Counted from the first letter of the stretch, positions 1 through 9,280 are shown. The stretch is DNA of 64,000 bases from Pseudomonas sp. S31 (GCF_016648105.1 NZ_JACVVE010000009.1:95834-159833), one strand, 5' to 3'. Translations and numbers: made by a program. Notes: generated from the letters alone by a model not told the origin.

Positions 1-402
1 TACAAGTCGGTGCAGGCTGCGTTCAAGTCGGCAGTTACCCGTTGGCCGACCAGCCGCCTGACGCAGATCCTCGAGGATGCGGTCAGCGAGCACCAGCCGC
101 CGTTGGTCAACGGCCGCCGTATCAAGCTGCGCTATGCCCACCTGGGTGGTGCCAACCCGCCGCTGATCGTGATCCACGGCAACCAGACCGAGAAGATTCC
201 CAAGTCGTACTCGCGCTACCTGGAAAACACCTACCGCCGCGTGCTGAAACTGGTCGGTACGCCGATCCGCATCGAGTACAAGGGCGGGGAAAATCCGTAC
301 GAGGGCAAGAAGAACACCCTTACCGATCGTCAGGTCAACAAGAAGCGCCGCTTGATGTCGCACCACAAGAAGGCTGAGAAGAAGCGCCGCGACAAGCGCT
401 GA
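1..402 (+). CDS. der: Ribosome biogenesis GTPase Der (EngA), C-terminal fragment
   Basis: The frame is open from base 1 and ends at TGA 400-402, so only the last 133 residues are in the window. What remains is the KH-like domain of Der, a double-GTPase needed for 50S subunit maturation. It includes the conserved stretch PLIVIHGNQTEKIPKSYSRY, then the GENPYEGKKN segment and a very basic tail ending KKAEKKRRDKR. The two G domains lie upstream of the window. The gene is followed by a hairpin at 411-442 and then the aminotransferase gene, an order known in Pseudomonas. Confidence 0.95.
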   Translation, partial: YKSVQAAFKSAVTRWPTSRLTQILEDAVSEHQPPLVNGRRIKLRYAHLGGANPPLIVIHGNQTEKIPKSYSRYLENTYRRVLKLVGTPIRIEYKGGENPYEGKKNTLTDRQVNKKRRLMSHHKKAEKKRRDKR

Positions 403-410
403 TGCCCGCC

Positions 411-442
411 GACCTCTTCGCGGTTTTTCCCGCGAAGAGGTC
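411..442 (+). terminator. Hairpin downstream of der
   Basis: The arms GACCTCTTCGCGG and CCGCGAAGAGGTC are perfect complements around a six-base TTTTTC loop, starting 8 bp after the der stop. There is no T-run after the stem. It may work as a terminator or an mRNA 3'-end stabiliser, and it resembles a degenerate half of the REP family found elsewhere in the window. Confidence 0.55.
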
Positions 443-550
443 TTCTGACTCCAGGCAATCCCCCTATTGTTTCAACCTTTTTCCTGACTGCTCGATCCGC
501 TATGCTCGGACTCCACCCCGTGCCGGATACACCCCAGGAAAGAGGGCTCC

Positions 551-1699
551 ATGATCTGCAGCAAACTGCCGAACGTCGGCACGACCATCTTCACCACCAT
601 GTCCCAGCTCGCTGCGCAAACCGGCGCGCTCAACCTCTCCCAGGGTTTTCCCGACTTCAACGGTCCCCAGGCACTGCTCGATGCAGTGGGCCGGCATGTG
701 GCTGCCGGGCATAACCAGTATTCCCCGATGACCGGCCTGCCGGCTCTGCGCGAACAGGTGGCGGCCAAGGTCGAGCGCCTGTATGGCGCCAAGGTCGATG
801 CCGACCAGGAAGTGACCATCACCCCCGGCGCCACCGAGGCGATCTTCTGTGCGATACAGGCGGTGGTCCAGGCCGGCGACGAAGTGATCGTCTTCGACCC
901 CTGTTACGACAGCTACGAGCCCTCGGTGACCCTGGCTGGCGGGCGTTGCGTGCATGTACAACTGGGCGACGGCGACTTTCGCATCGACTGGCAGGCCTTC
1001 AGTGATGCGCTGAGCCCGCGCACGCGCATGGTCATCCTCAATTCGCCGCACAACCCCAGTGGCGCGCTGATCACCCGCGAAGACCTGGACCAGCTCGCCC
1101 GGCTGATCGCCAACCGCGACATCTACCTGGTCAGCGACGAGGTCTACGAACATCTGGTGTACGACGGTGTGCAGCACGCCAGCGTGCTGGCCCACGCCGA
1201 ACTGTACGCCCGCGCCTTCGTGGTCAGCTCGTTCGGCAAGACCTATCACGTGACCGGCTGGAAGACCGGCTATGTGGTCGCCCCGGCAGCGCTCAGCGCC
1301 GAGTTGCGCAAGGTGCACCAGTACGTCAACTTCTGTGGCGTCACGCCGCTGCAGTGTGCGCTGGCCGACTTCATGGCCGAGCATCCGCAGCACATCGACG
1401 AGCTGCCGGGCTTCTACCAGGCCAAGCGTGACCTGTTCTGCGACCTGCTCGAAGGCTCGCGGCTGCGCTTCACCCGCACGGCGGGTACATACTTCCAACT
1501 GGTGGACTATTCGCAGCTCCGCCCCGACCTCAATGATGTCGACATGGCCCTGTGGCTGACCCGCGAGCACGGCGTGGCGACCATTCCGGTGTCGGTGTTC
1601 TACCAGCAACCCATCCCCGAGCAACGCCTGGTGCGCCTGTGCTTTGCCAAACGAGAGGAGACGCTGCGTCAGGCGGCGGAAAAACTATGCGCGATCTGA
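551..1699 (+). CDS. PLP-dependent aminotransferase (methionine/glutamine transaminase type)
   Basis: A 382-residue class I/II (fold type I) aminotransferase of the YbdL/KAT family, cytosolic. Visible motifs are the N-terminal LSQGFPDF, the PLP-ring region NSPHNPSGA, SDEVYEH, and the Schiff-base lysine motif SSFGKTYHVTGWK; the C-terminal RLCFAK arginine should bind the substrate carboxylate. Family members transaminate methionine, glutamine or aromatic amino acids with 2-oxo acids. The start has an AGAGGG ribosome-binding site just upstream. The stop lies 13 bp inside the next gene, an omega-amidase, which supports a glutamine- or methionine-transaminase role. Exact substrate unproven. Confidence 0.9.
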   Translation: MICSKLPNVGTTIFTTMSQLAAQTGALNLSQGFPDFNGPQALLDAVGRHVAAGHNQYSPMTGLPALREQVAAKVERLYGAKVDADQEVTITPGATEAIFCAIQAVVQAGDEVIVFDPCYDSYEPSVTLAGGRCVHVQLGDGDFRIDWQAFSDALSPRTRMVILNSPHNPSGALITREDLDQLARLIANRDIYLVSDEVYEHLVYDGVQHASVLAHAELYARAFVVSSFGKTYHVTGWKTGYVVAPAALSAELRKVHQYVNFCGVTPLQCALADFMAEHPQHIDELPGFYQAKRDLFCDLLEGSRLRFTRTAGTYFQLVDYSQLRPDLNDVDMALWLTREHGVATIPVSVFYQQPIPEQRLVRLCFAKREETLRQAAEKLCAI

Positions 1700-2478
1700 G
1701 TCAACTGCCCAACCTGAAAATCGCCCTGGTGCAGACCACCCTGGCTTGGCACGACCGCGAGGCCAACCATGCGCATTTCGAGGTGTTGCTGGAGCAGGTC
1801 GGTGACGCCGACCTGGTGATCCTGCCAGAGATGTTCACCACCGGCTTCTCGATGGAGTCCGAGCGCCTGGCAGAGCCCGAGAATGGCCCGACCTACAAAT
1901 GGCTCAAGGCCCAGGCGAAGAAAATCGACGCGGTGATCACCGGTAGCATCATCGTCCAGGATGCCGACGGCAGCCACCGCAACCGCCTGCTGTGGGCGCG
2001 ACCGGATGGCGAGATCCTGCATTACGACAAGCGCCACCTGTTCCGCATGGCCGGCGAGCACAAGCACTACACCCCCGGTGAGCGCCAGGTGCAGTTCGAG
2101 GTCAAGGGCTGGCGCGTGCGCCCGCTGATCTGCTACGACCTACGTTTCCCGGTGTGGAGCCGCGACGCTCAGGACACCGACCTATTGCTGTACACCGCCA
2201 ACTGGCCGGCAGCGCGCCGCCAGCACTGGAACCGGTTGCTGCCGGCGCGGGGCATAGAGAACCTGTGTTATGTGGCGGCGGTGAACCGGGTGGGGACGGA
2301 CGGCAAGGGCTTCGCCTATTCAGGGGATAGCCAGGTGCTGGACTTCCAGGGCGAGAGCCTGCTGAGCGCGGGCGAGGCGGATGGGGTGTTCACGGCGGTG
2401 CTGAGCGCGGCGGAGCTGGCGAGCTACCGGACGCGCTTCCCGGCGAATCTGGATGCCGATACCTTCGAGTTGCATTGA
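1687..2478 (+). CDS. Carbon-nitrogen hydrolase, omega-amidase (YafV/NIT2-like)
   Basis: A 263-residue nitrilase-superfamily amidase. The Glu-Lys-Cys catalytic triad is visible in LVILPEMFTTGF (Glu), HYDKRHLF (Lys) and LICYDLRFPVW (Cys). Omega-amidases hydrolyse 2-oxoglutaramate or 2-oxosuccinamate, the products of glutamine or asparagine transamination, to 2-oxo acid plus ammonia, which pulls the transaminase reaction forward. ATG 1687 lies within the last codons of the aminotransferase gene, and the start gives the expected MRDLSQLPNLKIALVQ N-terminus. The overlap implies translational coupling. The substrate is inferred from context and family. Confidence 0.88.
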   Translation: MRDLSQLPNLKIALVQTTLAWHDREANHAHFEVLLEQVGDADLVILPEMFTTGFSMESERLAEPENGPTYKWLKAQAKKIDAVITGSIIVQDADGSHRNRLLWARPDGEILHYDKRHLFRMAGEHKHYTPGERQVQFEVKGWRVRPLICYDLRFPVWSRDAQDTDLLLYTANWPAARRQHWNRLLPARGIENLCYVAAVNRVGTDGKGFAYSGDSQVLDFQGESLLSAGEADGVFTAVLSAAELASYRTRFPANLDADTFELH

Positions 2479-2484
2479 GCAGGC

Positions 2485-2566
2485 CCGGCCTCTTCGCGGG
2501 TAAACCCGCTCCTACAGGTACCGTGTGATCCCTGTAGGAGCGGGTTTACCCGCGAAGAGGCCGGCC
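2485..2566. repeat. Paired REP palindrome (convergent)
   Basis: Two inverted copies of the P. putida-type REP (GGCCTCTTCGCGGGTAAACC on one arm, its complement on the other) flank a short loop. The element fills the gap between the omega-amidase gene and the oppositely oriented piuB, and may act as a bidirectional 3'-end structure. Confidence 0.9.
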
Positions 2567-2586
2567 CTGACTACCTCGATTTCAGA

Positions 2587-5148
2587 TCAATACACATCCC
2601 GCCGATACCGCCCATCCTCGATCAGCTGTTGCACCGCTTCCTCGCCCAGCAGCCCATGCAGCGCCGCATCCACGCCCGCAGCCATGCCCTGCAGGCTGCC
2701 ACAGACATACACGCAAGCCCCATCGGCCACCCAGCGCTTGAACTCATCGCCGTGCTGCAACAGCACATCCTGCACATACACCTTCTCGGCCTGATCCCGG
2801 GAAAATGCCAGGTCCAGCCGTGCCAGGTCGCCACTATCGAGCCAGCCCTGCAACTCGGCGCCACACAGCAGGTCATGCGCCCGGTTGCGTTCGCCGAACA
2901 GCAGCCAGTTACGCTGCTCGCCATTGCCGATACGTGCCTTGATCAGGCTGCGCAGGCCGGCCAGGCCAGTGCCGTTGCCGATCAGGATCATCGGTGCAGA
3001 GGTTTCCGGCAGGTGGAACCCGCTGTTGCGACGCAGGCGCAGGCTCAAGGTGCCACCCAGCGGCAGGTACTCGGTCAGCCAGCCCGAGCCGAGGCCCAGG
3101 TGCCCATCAGCGTGGCGCTCCTGGCGCACGATCAGCTCCAGCACGCCATCGCTGGCGATCGAGGCGATCGAATACTCGCGGCTGCCGATCGGCACCAGCG
3201 CATCGACCAGCGCCTGCGCATGCAGGCCGACCAAATGGTCGCGGCGTATCGGCAACTGGCGGCCGGACAGCGCCTGGCCAAGGGTTTCCGCGAGGCCATC
3301 GACCTGTACCTTGGTATCGGCATCCAGCGCCAGGCCTGCGAGGAAGGCGCTGATGCGGGGCTGGCCATTGAGCGGCAGGATCTCCACCAGGTCGCCGGCC
3401 TGCCACTGCGCGGGTTGTTCCGGGCGCAGGCCGAGGAGATAGACCGGTTGCCCCTGGCTACCGGGGTTGAGGCGTTCGCGGCTTACCAGGCTCCAGTTGC
3501 CGAAGCTCGGCGGTTGCCAGGCCGCCACCGGCTGGGCGCCGGTCAGTTGTGCCAGCTCCTGTTGCCACTGTTGCAGGGCGGCCTGGTCGGCGTTGTCCAC
3601 CTCGACCGGGCTGAACGCACTGCTGGCACCGCGTTCGCCGAGCCAGGCCTGCAGGCGTCGGGCGAAACCGCAGAAGTGCGGATACTGGCGGTCGCCCAGG
3701 GCGAGCAGGGCGTAGCTGAGGTTGTCCAGGGCCCAAGGTTGGCCCAGTACCTTGCGTTCGAAGCCACGGGCGCTGTCGGGTGCTTCGCCGTCGCCGAAGG
3801 TACTGACCACGAACAAGGCGCGGCGGGCGTGGCGCAGGTCGTCTTCGCCGAGGTCGGCCAGAGCGCGTACCTGTACCGGCAGGCCAGCGGCCTGCAATTG
3901 CCCGGCGCTCTGCCAGGCCAGTTGTTCGGCGAAGCCGCTCTGGCTGGCGAAACCGATCAGCCAGCTGTCGTCGCTGGCCGCCGTGGCACCCACGCTGCCG
4001 CGGGCTGCGCGCACCTGGCGCTTCTTGCGGCGGCGGTCGAGGTAGAGCAGCCAGCCGGTGACGAAGAACAGTGGCATGGTCAGGCTGGCAATGGTGACGA
4101 TGATCCGCCCCGGCAGGCCGAAGTACTCACCCACGTGCAGGGCGTAGACGCTTTGCAGCAGCTGTGCCTTGAAGGATTTGTCGGTGTAGCGGTCGTGGCT
4201 TTTCACCTGGCCGCTGGCCGGGTCGATCACCAGGGTGTTGAAGGCGCGCGGGTGAGCGGCGTCCTCGAGCAGGTAGAACAGATTGGCCGGCTGGCCGCCG
4301 GCCGGTGGCAGGCGCAGGTTGTACATGGCCAGGCCGGGACCTGCGGCATCCTTGAGATTGGCCCAGATGGCGTCGTAGTCGACCACCAGCGGCGGTGCGT
4401 TCTTGTCGACCTTGGGCGGGCCATGTCGGCCACGGCCTTCACCGCGCTTCTGCTGCCCGGCAGCGGGTGCGTCGGCCAGCAGCTTGTTCAGGCCCGAACG
4501 GTACCACTCATAGGACCAGAACAGCCCGGTGAGGGCGAACAGCAGATAGAACAGCAGGCACCAGGTACCCGCCACGGCGTGCAGGTCCCAGTTGAAGGCC
4601 CGGCCTTTCTTGGCCCAGTCGAAGGTCAGCCAGGTGCGCCAGTTCAGCGCCTTGCGCGGCCAGCGCAGGTACAGGCCGGAGAGGCAGAAGAACACCAGCA
4701 TCAGGGTACAGGCACCGGTGATCTGCCGGCCGGTATCGCCCATGGCGAGGAAGCGGTGCAGGGTCAGCATCAGGTTGAAGAAGCCTTGCCCAGTTGCCTC
4801 GCCCTTGAGCTCGCCGGTGTACGGGTCGGCATAGCGCAGCTCGCCACGGCGTTCGCCCGGCGGTGGGGTGAAGAAGATCCGTGCGGCATTGCCTTCGCGC
4901 ACATCGACCCACAACATCGAGACCTTGTCGCCTTGCTCGGCTTCGACCCGACGCACCAGCTCAGCGGGCGGCAGCACGCCCTCGGGGCGTACCTCGACCT
5001 TGAGCACATCGGCGTTGAACGCGCGCAGCAGTTCTTCCTGGAACGAGTAGAGCGCCCCGGTGATGCCCATCAAGGCCAGCACCAGGCCAGCGGTGATGCC
5101 AAAGAACCAGTGCAGTTGGAACAGCGTCTTCTTCACCACATCTCTCAC
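2587..5148 (-). CDS. piuB: PepSY-domain NADPH-sulfite-reductase-like flavoprotein (PiuB-type iron reductase)
   Basis: An 853-residue inner-membrane flavoprotein. The N-terminal ~390 residues are PepSY_TM-like, with hydrophobic segments at about 10-35, 145-165, 190-215 and 350-375 (for example [18 protein letters not shown]). A flavodoxin-like domain follows (about 395-540, [16 protein letters not shown]). The end is a ferredoxin-reductase module with the FAD motif REYSIASI, the nucleotide motif [12 protein letters not shown] and the C-terminal [11 protein letters not shown]. Such proteins are thought to reduce ferric siderophores at the membrane using NADPH. The gene sits 93 bp downstream of the piuA-type receptor on the same strand, as in the P. 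aeruginosa piu cluster. Symbol assigned from synteny. Confidence 0.85.
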   Translation of the reverse strand: MRDVVKKTLFQLHWFFGITAGLVLALMGITGALYSFQEELLRAFNADVLKVEVRPEGVLPPAELVRRVEAEQGDKVSMLWVDVREGNAARIFFTPPPGERRGELRYADPYTGELKGEATGQGFFNLMLTLHRFLAMGDTGRQITGACTLMLVFFCLSGLYLRWPRKALNWRTWLTFDWAKKGRAFNWDLHAVAGTWCLLFYLLFALTGLFWSYEWYRSGLNKLLADAPAAGQQKRGEGRGRHGPPKVDKNAPPLVVDYDAIWANLKDAAGPGLAMYNLRLPPAGGQPANLFYLLEDAAHPRAFNTLVIDPASGQVKSHDRYTDKSFKAQLLQSVYALHVGEYFGLPGRIIVTIASLTMPLFFVTGWLLYLDRRRKKRQVRAARGSVGATAASDDSWLIGFASQSGFAEQLAWQSAGQLQAAGLPVQVRALADLGEDDLRHARRALFVVSTFGDGEAPDSARGFERKVLGQPWALDNLSYALLALGDRQYPHFCGFARRLQAWLGERGASSAFSPVEVDNADQAALQQWQQELAQLTGAQPVAAWQPPSFGNWSLVSRERLNPGSQGQPVYLLGLRPEQPAQWQAGDLVEILPLNGQPRISAFLAGLALDADTKVQVDGLAETLGQALSGRQLPIRRDHLVGLHAQALVDALVPIGSREYSIASIASDGVLELIVRQERHADGHLGLGSGWLTEYLPLGGTLSLRLRRNSGFHLPETSAPMILIGNGTGLAGLRSLIKARIGNGEQRNWLLFGERNRAHDLLCGAELQGWLDSGDLARLDLAFSRDQAEKVYVQDVLLQHGDEFKRWVADGACVYVCGSLQGMAAGVDAALHGLLGEEAVQQLIEDGRYRRDVY

Positions 5149-5197
5149 CTTGTATTGCCGCCGCGTTCTGCGCGGCGTGCATTATGCCTCGATACGC

Positions 5198-5228
5198 AAA
5201 AGCCCCGCTCACTGGAATGAACGGGGCT
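5198..5228 (-). terminator. Hairpin after piuA
   Basis: Read on the minus strand, AGCCCCGTTC...GAGCGGGGCTTTTG forms a 7-bp GC stem with a 14-base loop and a short T-run. It lies between the piuA stop and the piuB start, so it may partly uncouple the reductase from the receptor. Confidence 0.6.
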
Positions 5229-5241
5229 CGGGGAGGCTGCT

Positions 5242-7482
5242 TTAGAAGTGGAAGTTCGCGCTCATCAGGGCGGTGCGTCCTGGCGCTACGTGAGCGTAGT
5301 GAGGGGCGAACACCTGGTCGAAGTAGCGTTTGTCCGTGAGGTTCTGCACGTTCAGTTGCAGATCGACGTTCTTGGTCAGACGATAGGTGGCCATGGCGTC
5401 GTAGCGCCAGTACGAGGGCACCTCGACCGAGTTGGCTTCGTCGCCGAAGCGTGAGTCGACGAAAGTGGCACCGGCCCCGACGGTCAACTGCGGGATGATG
5501 TCGTAGGTCGACCAGAAGGTGAAGTTGTTCCGAGGCGTGCTTGGCATGTGGTTGCCTTCGTTGGCCGCAGTGCTGGTCTTGACGATCTCGCTTTCCATGT
5601 AGGTGTAGCCGCCGTAGACCTTCCATTTGCTGGTCAGGTTGCCAGAGTAGGTAAGCTCCACGCCCCGCACGCGTTGTTCGCCATCCAGAACCTGGTAGGT
5701 CGCGTTGTCAGGATCGGTGACCCGGGCATTGGTCTTGTCGGTACGGAACAGAGCGGCGGTCAGCGACAGGTTCTCATCGAAGAAGTCCCACTTCGTGCCG
5801 ATCTCGTAGTTGCGGTTGCGTTCCGGATCCAGATCGCTGTTGTTGGTGGCCAGTTCCAGGCCGCCGTTACCGCTAGTTTCGCCGGATGGGTTGCTTGAGG
5901 TCGACCAGGCAGCATAGATGCTGCCGTTCGGCAATGGCTTGTAGACCACGCCAACCTGGTAGTTCCACAGGTGGGCATTGTTCTCGCGAGAGAAATCTCC
6001 GGCCACCGAGCCACGACCGCCCGTGCTGTAGCCGCTGGACTTGGTCCGGTAGTCGTCGTAGCGCAGGCCGAGGTTCAACGACCACTGCTCATTGAACGTC
6101 AGGGTGTCGAACACGTAGGCGGCACTGGTTTTGGTGTCAGTGTCGGTAAAGGCCTTGCTGTCGGTGATGGTGCCCGACCAGCTGTCGTCCGGCGACGGAT
6201 CGTGCAGGCTGGTGCAGTCCCCCGAGGCCAGCAGGGCAGGGGTGCAAACGGTGCCGGTGCCGGCGTCCGAAGTGATCACATAGCCGCGATTGTGGGTGTC
6301 GGTGTAGGTGAACTCCAACCCGGTTACCAGGCTGTGCTCGACGAACCCGGTATTGAATTTGGCGCTCAGGTCGGTCTGGTTGACCCACCCCTTGGATGTC
6401 GAGTTGCGGTTTTTGGTCGAGCGGTACACCGTGCCGTTGGCCACGTTGCCCTTGCTGTCATCTGGGTTGGTGACGATGTAGTCCAGCGTCGAGCGGGACA
6501 TGCGGAAGCTGTTCGACAACGTCAGGCTATCGTTCAGATCATGTTCGATGCGAATCGTACCGCTGTCGTTGGTTGTCTTGCGGTAGTCGCGATCATTGAG
6601 GCCGTAGAAGTTGTCTCGGTCGACATGCGCGGGGCCGTCGACGTTGTACTTGCTGCGATCGGCGCTTCGGTTCAGTGGAATGCCGTAGTCGGGCATGTCG
6701 TCCGTCTTGAGATGGTAGTAGCCGACGGTCACACGTGTATCGGTGCCCAGACCGAAGGCGAAGGAAGGGGCGACCCCCCACCGGCTCACATCGACGTCGT
6801 CACGCCCTGCGACGTTGGCCTCGTGCTTCATCAGGTTCAGACGAAATGCCGAGGAATCGGTAAGTTGCTTGTTCAAGTCCAGGGTAGTGCGTTTGGTCTG
6901 ATCCGAGCCCCAGGTGAAACCACCGTTGTAGCTGTCACCCAGCTTCGCCGATTTGGTCACCAGGTTCAGACTGCCGCCTGTGGAGCCTGCTCCAGTGAAG
7001 GCCGAGCCTGGGCCTTTGCTGACTTCGATGGACTCGACGTTGAAAATCTCGCGGCTTTGCGACGCTACATCACGCATGCCATCGACGAAGACATCGCTCT
7101 CGGCGTTGAAACCGCGGATGATCGGGCGGTCACCTGCCGGGTTGCCACCTTCACCGGCTCCGAAAGTGATGCCAGGCGTTGTACGCAGCGCATCCGCCAG
7201 GCTGGTAGCTGCGGTATCGCGGATCACCTGCTGGGGAATGACGGTCACGCTCTTAGGCGTTTCGCGCAGGGGCGCCGTGTATTTCTTCGAACTGGAGACG
7301 TCAGTCTTGTAGCTGGTGACGTCCTGAGTCGCGTTGACGCTGGTTGCATCCAGCGATACTACGGAGCTGTTGTCGGTGTCGGCCGCCAGGGCGATCTGTG
7401 TAGATGACGCGGCGGAAATGGCGACTCCGATGGCAGAAGCAATTCGGCGTGGCGAACTCACTGCAGATGGTACGTGACTCAT
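5242..7482 (-). CDS. piuA: TonB-dependent catecholate-type siderophore receptor (PiuA/Fiu-like)
   Basis: A 746-residue outer-membrane receptor. An N-terminal export signal (to about residue 34, ending QIALAAD) is followed by a plug domain with ETPKSVTVIPQQVI and DRPIIRGFNAESDVFVDGM, then a 22-strand barrel ending in the phenylalanine-terminal NFHF needed for BAM insertion. A Cys pair (TVCTPALLASGDCTS) probably forms a disulfide in an extracellular loop. There is no N-terminal signalling (STN) domain, so it should transport without signalling. The PiuA/Fiu family takes up catechol-iron complexes. A Fur-like site and a palindrome lie just upstream. Confidence 0.9.
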   Translation of the reverse strand: MSHVPSAVSSPRRIASAIGVAISAASSTQIALAADTDNSSVVSLDATSVNATQDVTSYKTDVSSSKKYTAPLRETPKSVTVIPQQVIRDTAATSLADALRTTPGITFGAGEGGNPAGDRPIIRGFNAESDVFVDGMRDVASQSREIFNVESIEVSKGPGSAFTGAGSTGGSLNLVTKSAKLGDSYNGGFTWGSDQTKRTTLDLNKQLTDSSAFRLNLMKHEANVAGRDDVDVSRWGVAPSFAFGLGTDTRVTVGYYHLKTDDMPDYGIPLNRSADRSKYNVDGPAHVDRDNFYGLNDRDYRKTTNDSGTIRIEHDLNDSLTLSNSFRMSRSTLDYIVTNPDDSKGNVANGTVYRSTKNRNSTSKGWVNQTDLSAKFNTGFVEHSLVTGLEFTYTDTHNRGYVITSDAGTGTVCTPALLASGDCTSLHDPSPDDSWSGTITDSKAFTDTDTKTSAAYVFDTLTFNEQWSLNLGLRYDDYRTKSSGYSTGGRGSVAGDFSRENNAHLWNYQVGVVYKPLPNGSIYAAWSTSSNPSGETSGNGGLELATNNSDLDPERNRNYEIGTKWDFFDENLSLTAALFRTDKTNARVTDPDNATYQVLDGEQRVRGVELTYSGNLTSKWKVYGGYTYMESEIVKTSTAANEGNHMPSTPRNNFTFWSTYDIIPQLTVGAGATFVDSRFGDEANSVEVPSYWRYDAMATYRLTKNVDLQLNVQNLTDKRYFDQVFAPHYAHVAPGRTALMSANFHF

Positions 7483-7531
7483 GGTTGTAGGACCTTCCCC
7501 AAGGTGTGAAGGCCGCGGATCTTAATGTAAG

Positions 7532-7550
7532 CAATTGTGACTAACAATTG
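7532..7550. promoter_or_regulatory. 19-bp perfect palindrome upstream of piuA
   Basis: CAATTGT-GACTA-ACAATTG is a perfect 7+7 inverted repeat with a 5-bp spacer. It lies 50 bp upstream of the piuA start and overlaps the Fur-like site at 7544-7562. The geometry suits a dimeric repressor or activator other than Fur. Not assigned to a known regulator. Confidence 0.55.
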
Positions 7551-7562
7551 AGAGTCATTACC
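7544..7562. promoter_or_regulatory. Candidate Fur box for piuA
   Basis: ACAATTGAGAGTCATTACC matches the 19-bp Fur consensus at 12 positions by eye, with an intact TCATTA half. Its location in the piuA 5' region fits iron repression of the receptor, but the match is only moderate. Confidence 0.5.
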
Positions 7563-7655
7563 ATTCGTTAGAAATTTACATTCTTTACAATTTCGGTTTC
7601 TGGTTTACATTTGCTGAAACGTGAAACGTCACAAAAGGGCTTGTGCGGTGTAAAA

Positions 7656-7674
7656 GGGAATCAATATCATTGGC
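7656..7674. promoter_or_regulatory. Candidate Fur box for piuC
   Basis: GGGAATCAATATCATTGGC matches the Fur consensus at 12 of 19 positions by eye, including ATCATT. It lies 30-48 bp upstream of the piuC start and overlaps a possible -10 element (TATCAT, 18 bp after TTGTGC). Confidence 0.5.
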
Positions 7675-7703
7675 CCTTTACATTTCTTCACGGTGCCGCC
7701 GCC

Positions 7704-8384
7704 ATGCTGCTTCATATCCCCGGCTTGTTCGACCAAGGCGAGCTCGCCCGTATCCGCGAGGCCCTGGAGCAAGCCGACTGGGCGGATGGCAAGGTCACCG
7801 CTGGCTACCAATCGGCCAAAGCCAAGTACAACCTGCAACTGCCCGAAGGGCACGCGCTGGCCAAGGAGATCGGCGGCGCACTGATCGAGCGCCTGTGGCG
7901 CAACCCGCGCTTCATGTCGGCCGCGCTGCCGCACAAGGTGTTCCCGCCGCTGATCAACTGCTACCGCGAAGGCGGCAGCTTCGGCTTCCACATCGACAAC
8001 GCCCTGCGCCAGCCCAAAGGCAGCGTCGAGCGGGTGCGCACCGACCTGTCCTCGACCCTGTTCCTCAGCGAGCCGGACAGCTACGACGGCGGCGAGCTGG
8101 TGATCCAGGACACCTACGGCACCCATCAGGTCAAGCTGGCGGCCGGCGACCTGGTGTTGTACCCCGGCACCAGCCTGCACAAGGTCAACCCGGTGACCCG
8201 TGGTACCCGTCTTGCTGCGTTCTTCTGGACCCAGAGCCTGGTGCGCGAGGACAGCCAGCGGGCGTTGCTGTTCGAGATGGACAATGCCATCCAGCAACTC
8301 ACCGCCGACGTGCCGGACCATCCGTCCTTGCTGCAACTGACCGGCACCTACCATAACCTGCTGCGCCGCTGGGCCGAGGTCTGA
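7704..8384 (+). CDS. piuC: Fe(II)/2-oxoglutarate-dependent dioxygenase PiuC (PKHD-type hydroxylase)
   Basis: A 226-residue PKHD-type hydroxylase. The metal-binding facial triad is visible as His96 and Asp98 in FGFHIDN and His159 in [10 protein letters not shown], with the 2-oxoglutarate arginine in [13 protein letters not shown] 7704 is chosen because it gives the family N-terminus [14 protein letters not shown]; upstream frame is non-conserved. PiuC proteins are encoded beside piuA receptors and are iron-repressed. The substrate is not settled; a role in processing siderophore or receptor-linked ligands is inference. It is divergent from piuA and followed 2 bp later by a Sel1 gene. Confidence 0.92.
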   Translation: MLLHIPGLFDQGELARIREALEQADWADGKVTAGYQSAKAKYNLQLPEGHALAKEIGGALIERLWRNPRFMSAALPHKVFPPLINCYREGGSFGFHIDNALRQPKGSVERVRTDLSSTLFLSEPDSYDGGELVIQDTYGTHQVKLAAGDLVLYPGTSLHKVNPVTRGTRLAAFFWTQSLVREDSQRALLFEMDNAIQQLTADVPDHPSLLQLTGTYHNLLRRWAEV

Positions 8385-8386
8385 CC

Positions 8387-9136
8387 ATGTCCTATCAATT
8401 GCGTCGTGAGGAAGTGCTGGATGTCGCTGGCCTGCAGGCGATGCTCGAGCACAGCCCAGGCAAGGCGGCCCAGGCGATTCTGGCGGCGGCGGGGCAGGGC
8501 GTGAGCGAGGCGCAGCTGTTGCTCGGGCAGATTCTGCTCGACGGGCGTGGTATCCAGCAGGACGCCAGCGTGGCACGGCGTTGGTTCGGCATCGCCGCGC
8601 AGGGCGGTAGCGCCATGGCCCACAACATGCTCGGGCGCTGCCTGGAGCATGGCTGGGGAGGCGCGGTGGACCCGTCCCAGGCCGCCATCCACTATGCGCG
8701 AGCGGCAGACGCCGGCCTTGATTGGGGCCTGTACAACCTGGGCAACCTGCTGGCGACCGGGCGTGGGCTACCGGCCGATCAGGCCCAGGCGCTGAACTGC
8801 TACGAAAAGGCCGCGCAGATGGGCCATGCCAAGTCGATGAACCTTTATGGGCGCTACCTGGAGCATGGCATCGCCACCACGCCGAGCCCGGTGCGCGCGG
8901 TGCGCTGGTATCGGCGCTCGGCCGAGGCGGGGGATTTTCGTGGGATGTTCAGCCTGGCGATGGTGCTGGTCGAGCGGGGTCAGGTGGGCGAGGCTGCGCC
9001 CTGGCTGGAGCGAGCCAGGATCGAGGGCAACCTGAACTTCCTGCGGGCTGCGTTGGTGACATTGCAGGACGCGGGGCCGGTGCTGATGAGCTTTGCCGGG
9101 CGTTATGCCGAGGAGATCGAACGGCGCGAGGCCTGA
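8387..9136 (+). CDS. Sel1-repeat (TPR-like) protein
   Basis: A 249-residue helical-repeat protein. At least four Sel1-like units are visible, with signature blocks such as AQLLLGQILLDGRG, AHNMLGRCLEHGWG, GLYNLGNLLATGRGL and SMNLYGRYLEHG. No signal peptide is apparent, so it is probably cytosolic. The start is 2 bp after the piuC stop, so the two are almost certainly co-transcribed and iron-regulated. Sel1 proteins usually act as scaffolds; the partner here is unknown. It could assist PiuC or receptor maturation, which is inference from the operon only. Confidence 0.85.
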   Translation: MSYQLRREEVLDVAGLQAMLEHSPGKAAQAILAAAGQGVSEAQLLLGQILLDGRGIQQDASVARRWFGIAAQGGSAMAHNMLGRCLEHGWGGAVDPSQAAIHYARAADAGLDWGLYNLGNLLATGRGLPADQAQALNCYEKAAQMGHAKSMNLYGRYLEHGIATTPSPVRAVRWYRRSAEAGDFRGMFSLAMVLVERGQVGEAAPWLERARIEGNLNFLRAALVTLQDAGPVLMSFAGRYAEEIERREA

Positions 9137-9145
9137 TGTTACCTG

Positions 9146-9262
9146 TGCCGGCCTCTTCGCGGGTAAACCCGCTCCTACAGGAGCAGTGTTTCCACAGGTA
9201 CAGTGACTGACCTGAGGAAACACTGCTCCTGTGGGAGCGGGCTTGTCCCGCGAGAGGCCGGT
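9146..9262. repeat. Paired REP palindrome with extended stem
   Basis: The outer arms are REP sequences (GCCGGCCTCTTCGCGGGTAA and a diverged complement). The inner part adds a second stem (GGAGCAGTGTTTCC...GGAAACACTGCTCC), so the whole unit can fold into a long cruciform between convergent sel1 and speC. The right arm is a variant with GGGCTTGTCCCG in its centre. Confidence 0.85.
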
Positions 9263-9280
9263 GCAGGACGGCACATATGG

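Noticed and set aside
1687..2478. A longer omega-amidase start at 1552
   Set aside because: The extra codons lie wholly inside the aminotransferase gene and encode no conserved sequence; ATG 1687 gives the family N-terminus.
2629..5220. 863-codon plus-strand open frame opposite piuB
   Set aside because: Low-complexity Ala/Gln/Val-rich translation typical of the antisense frame of a high-GC gene; no domain, and piuB on the other strand is clear.
5971..7407. 478-codon plus-strand frame opposite piuA
   Set aside because: Antisense shadow of a recognisable TonB receptor, with no ribosome-binding site or family motif.
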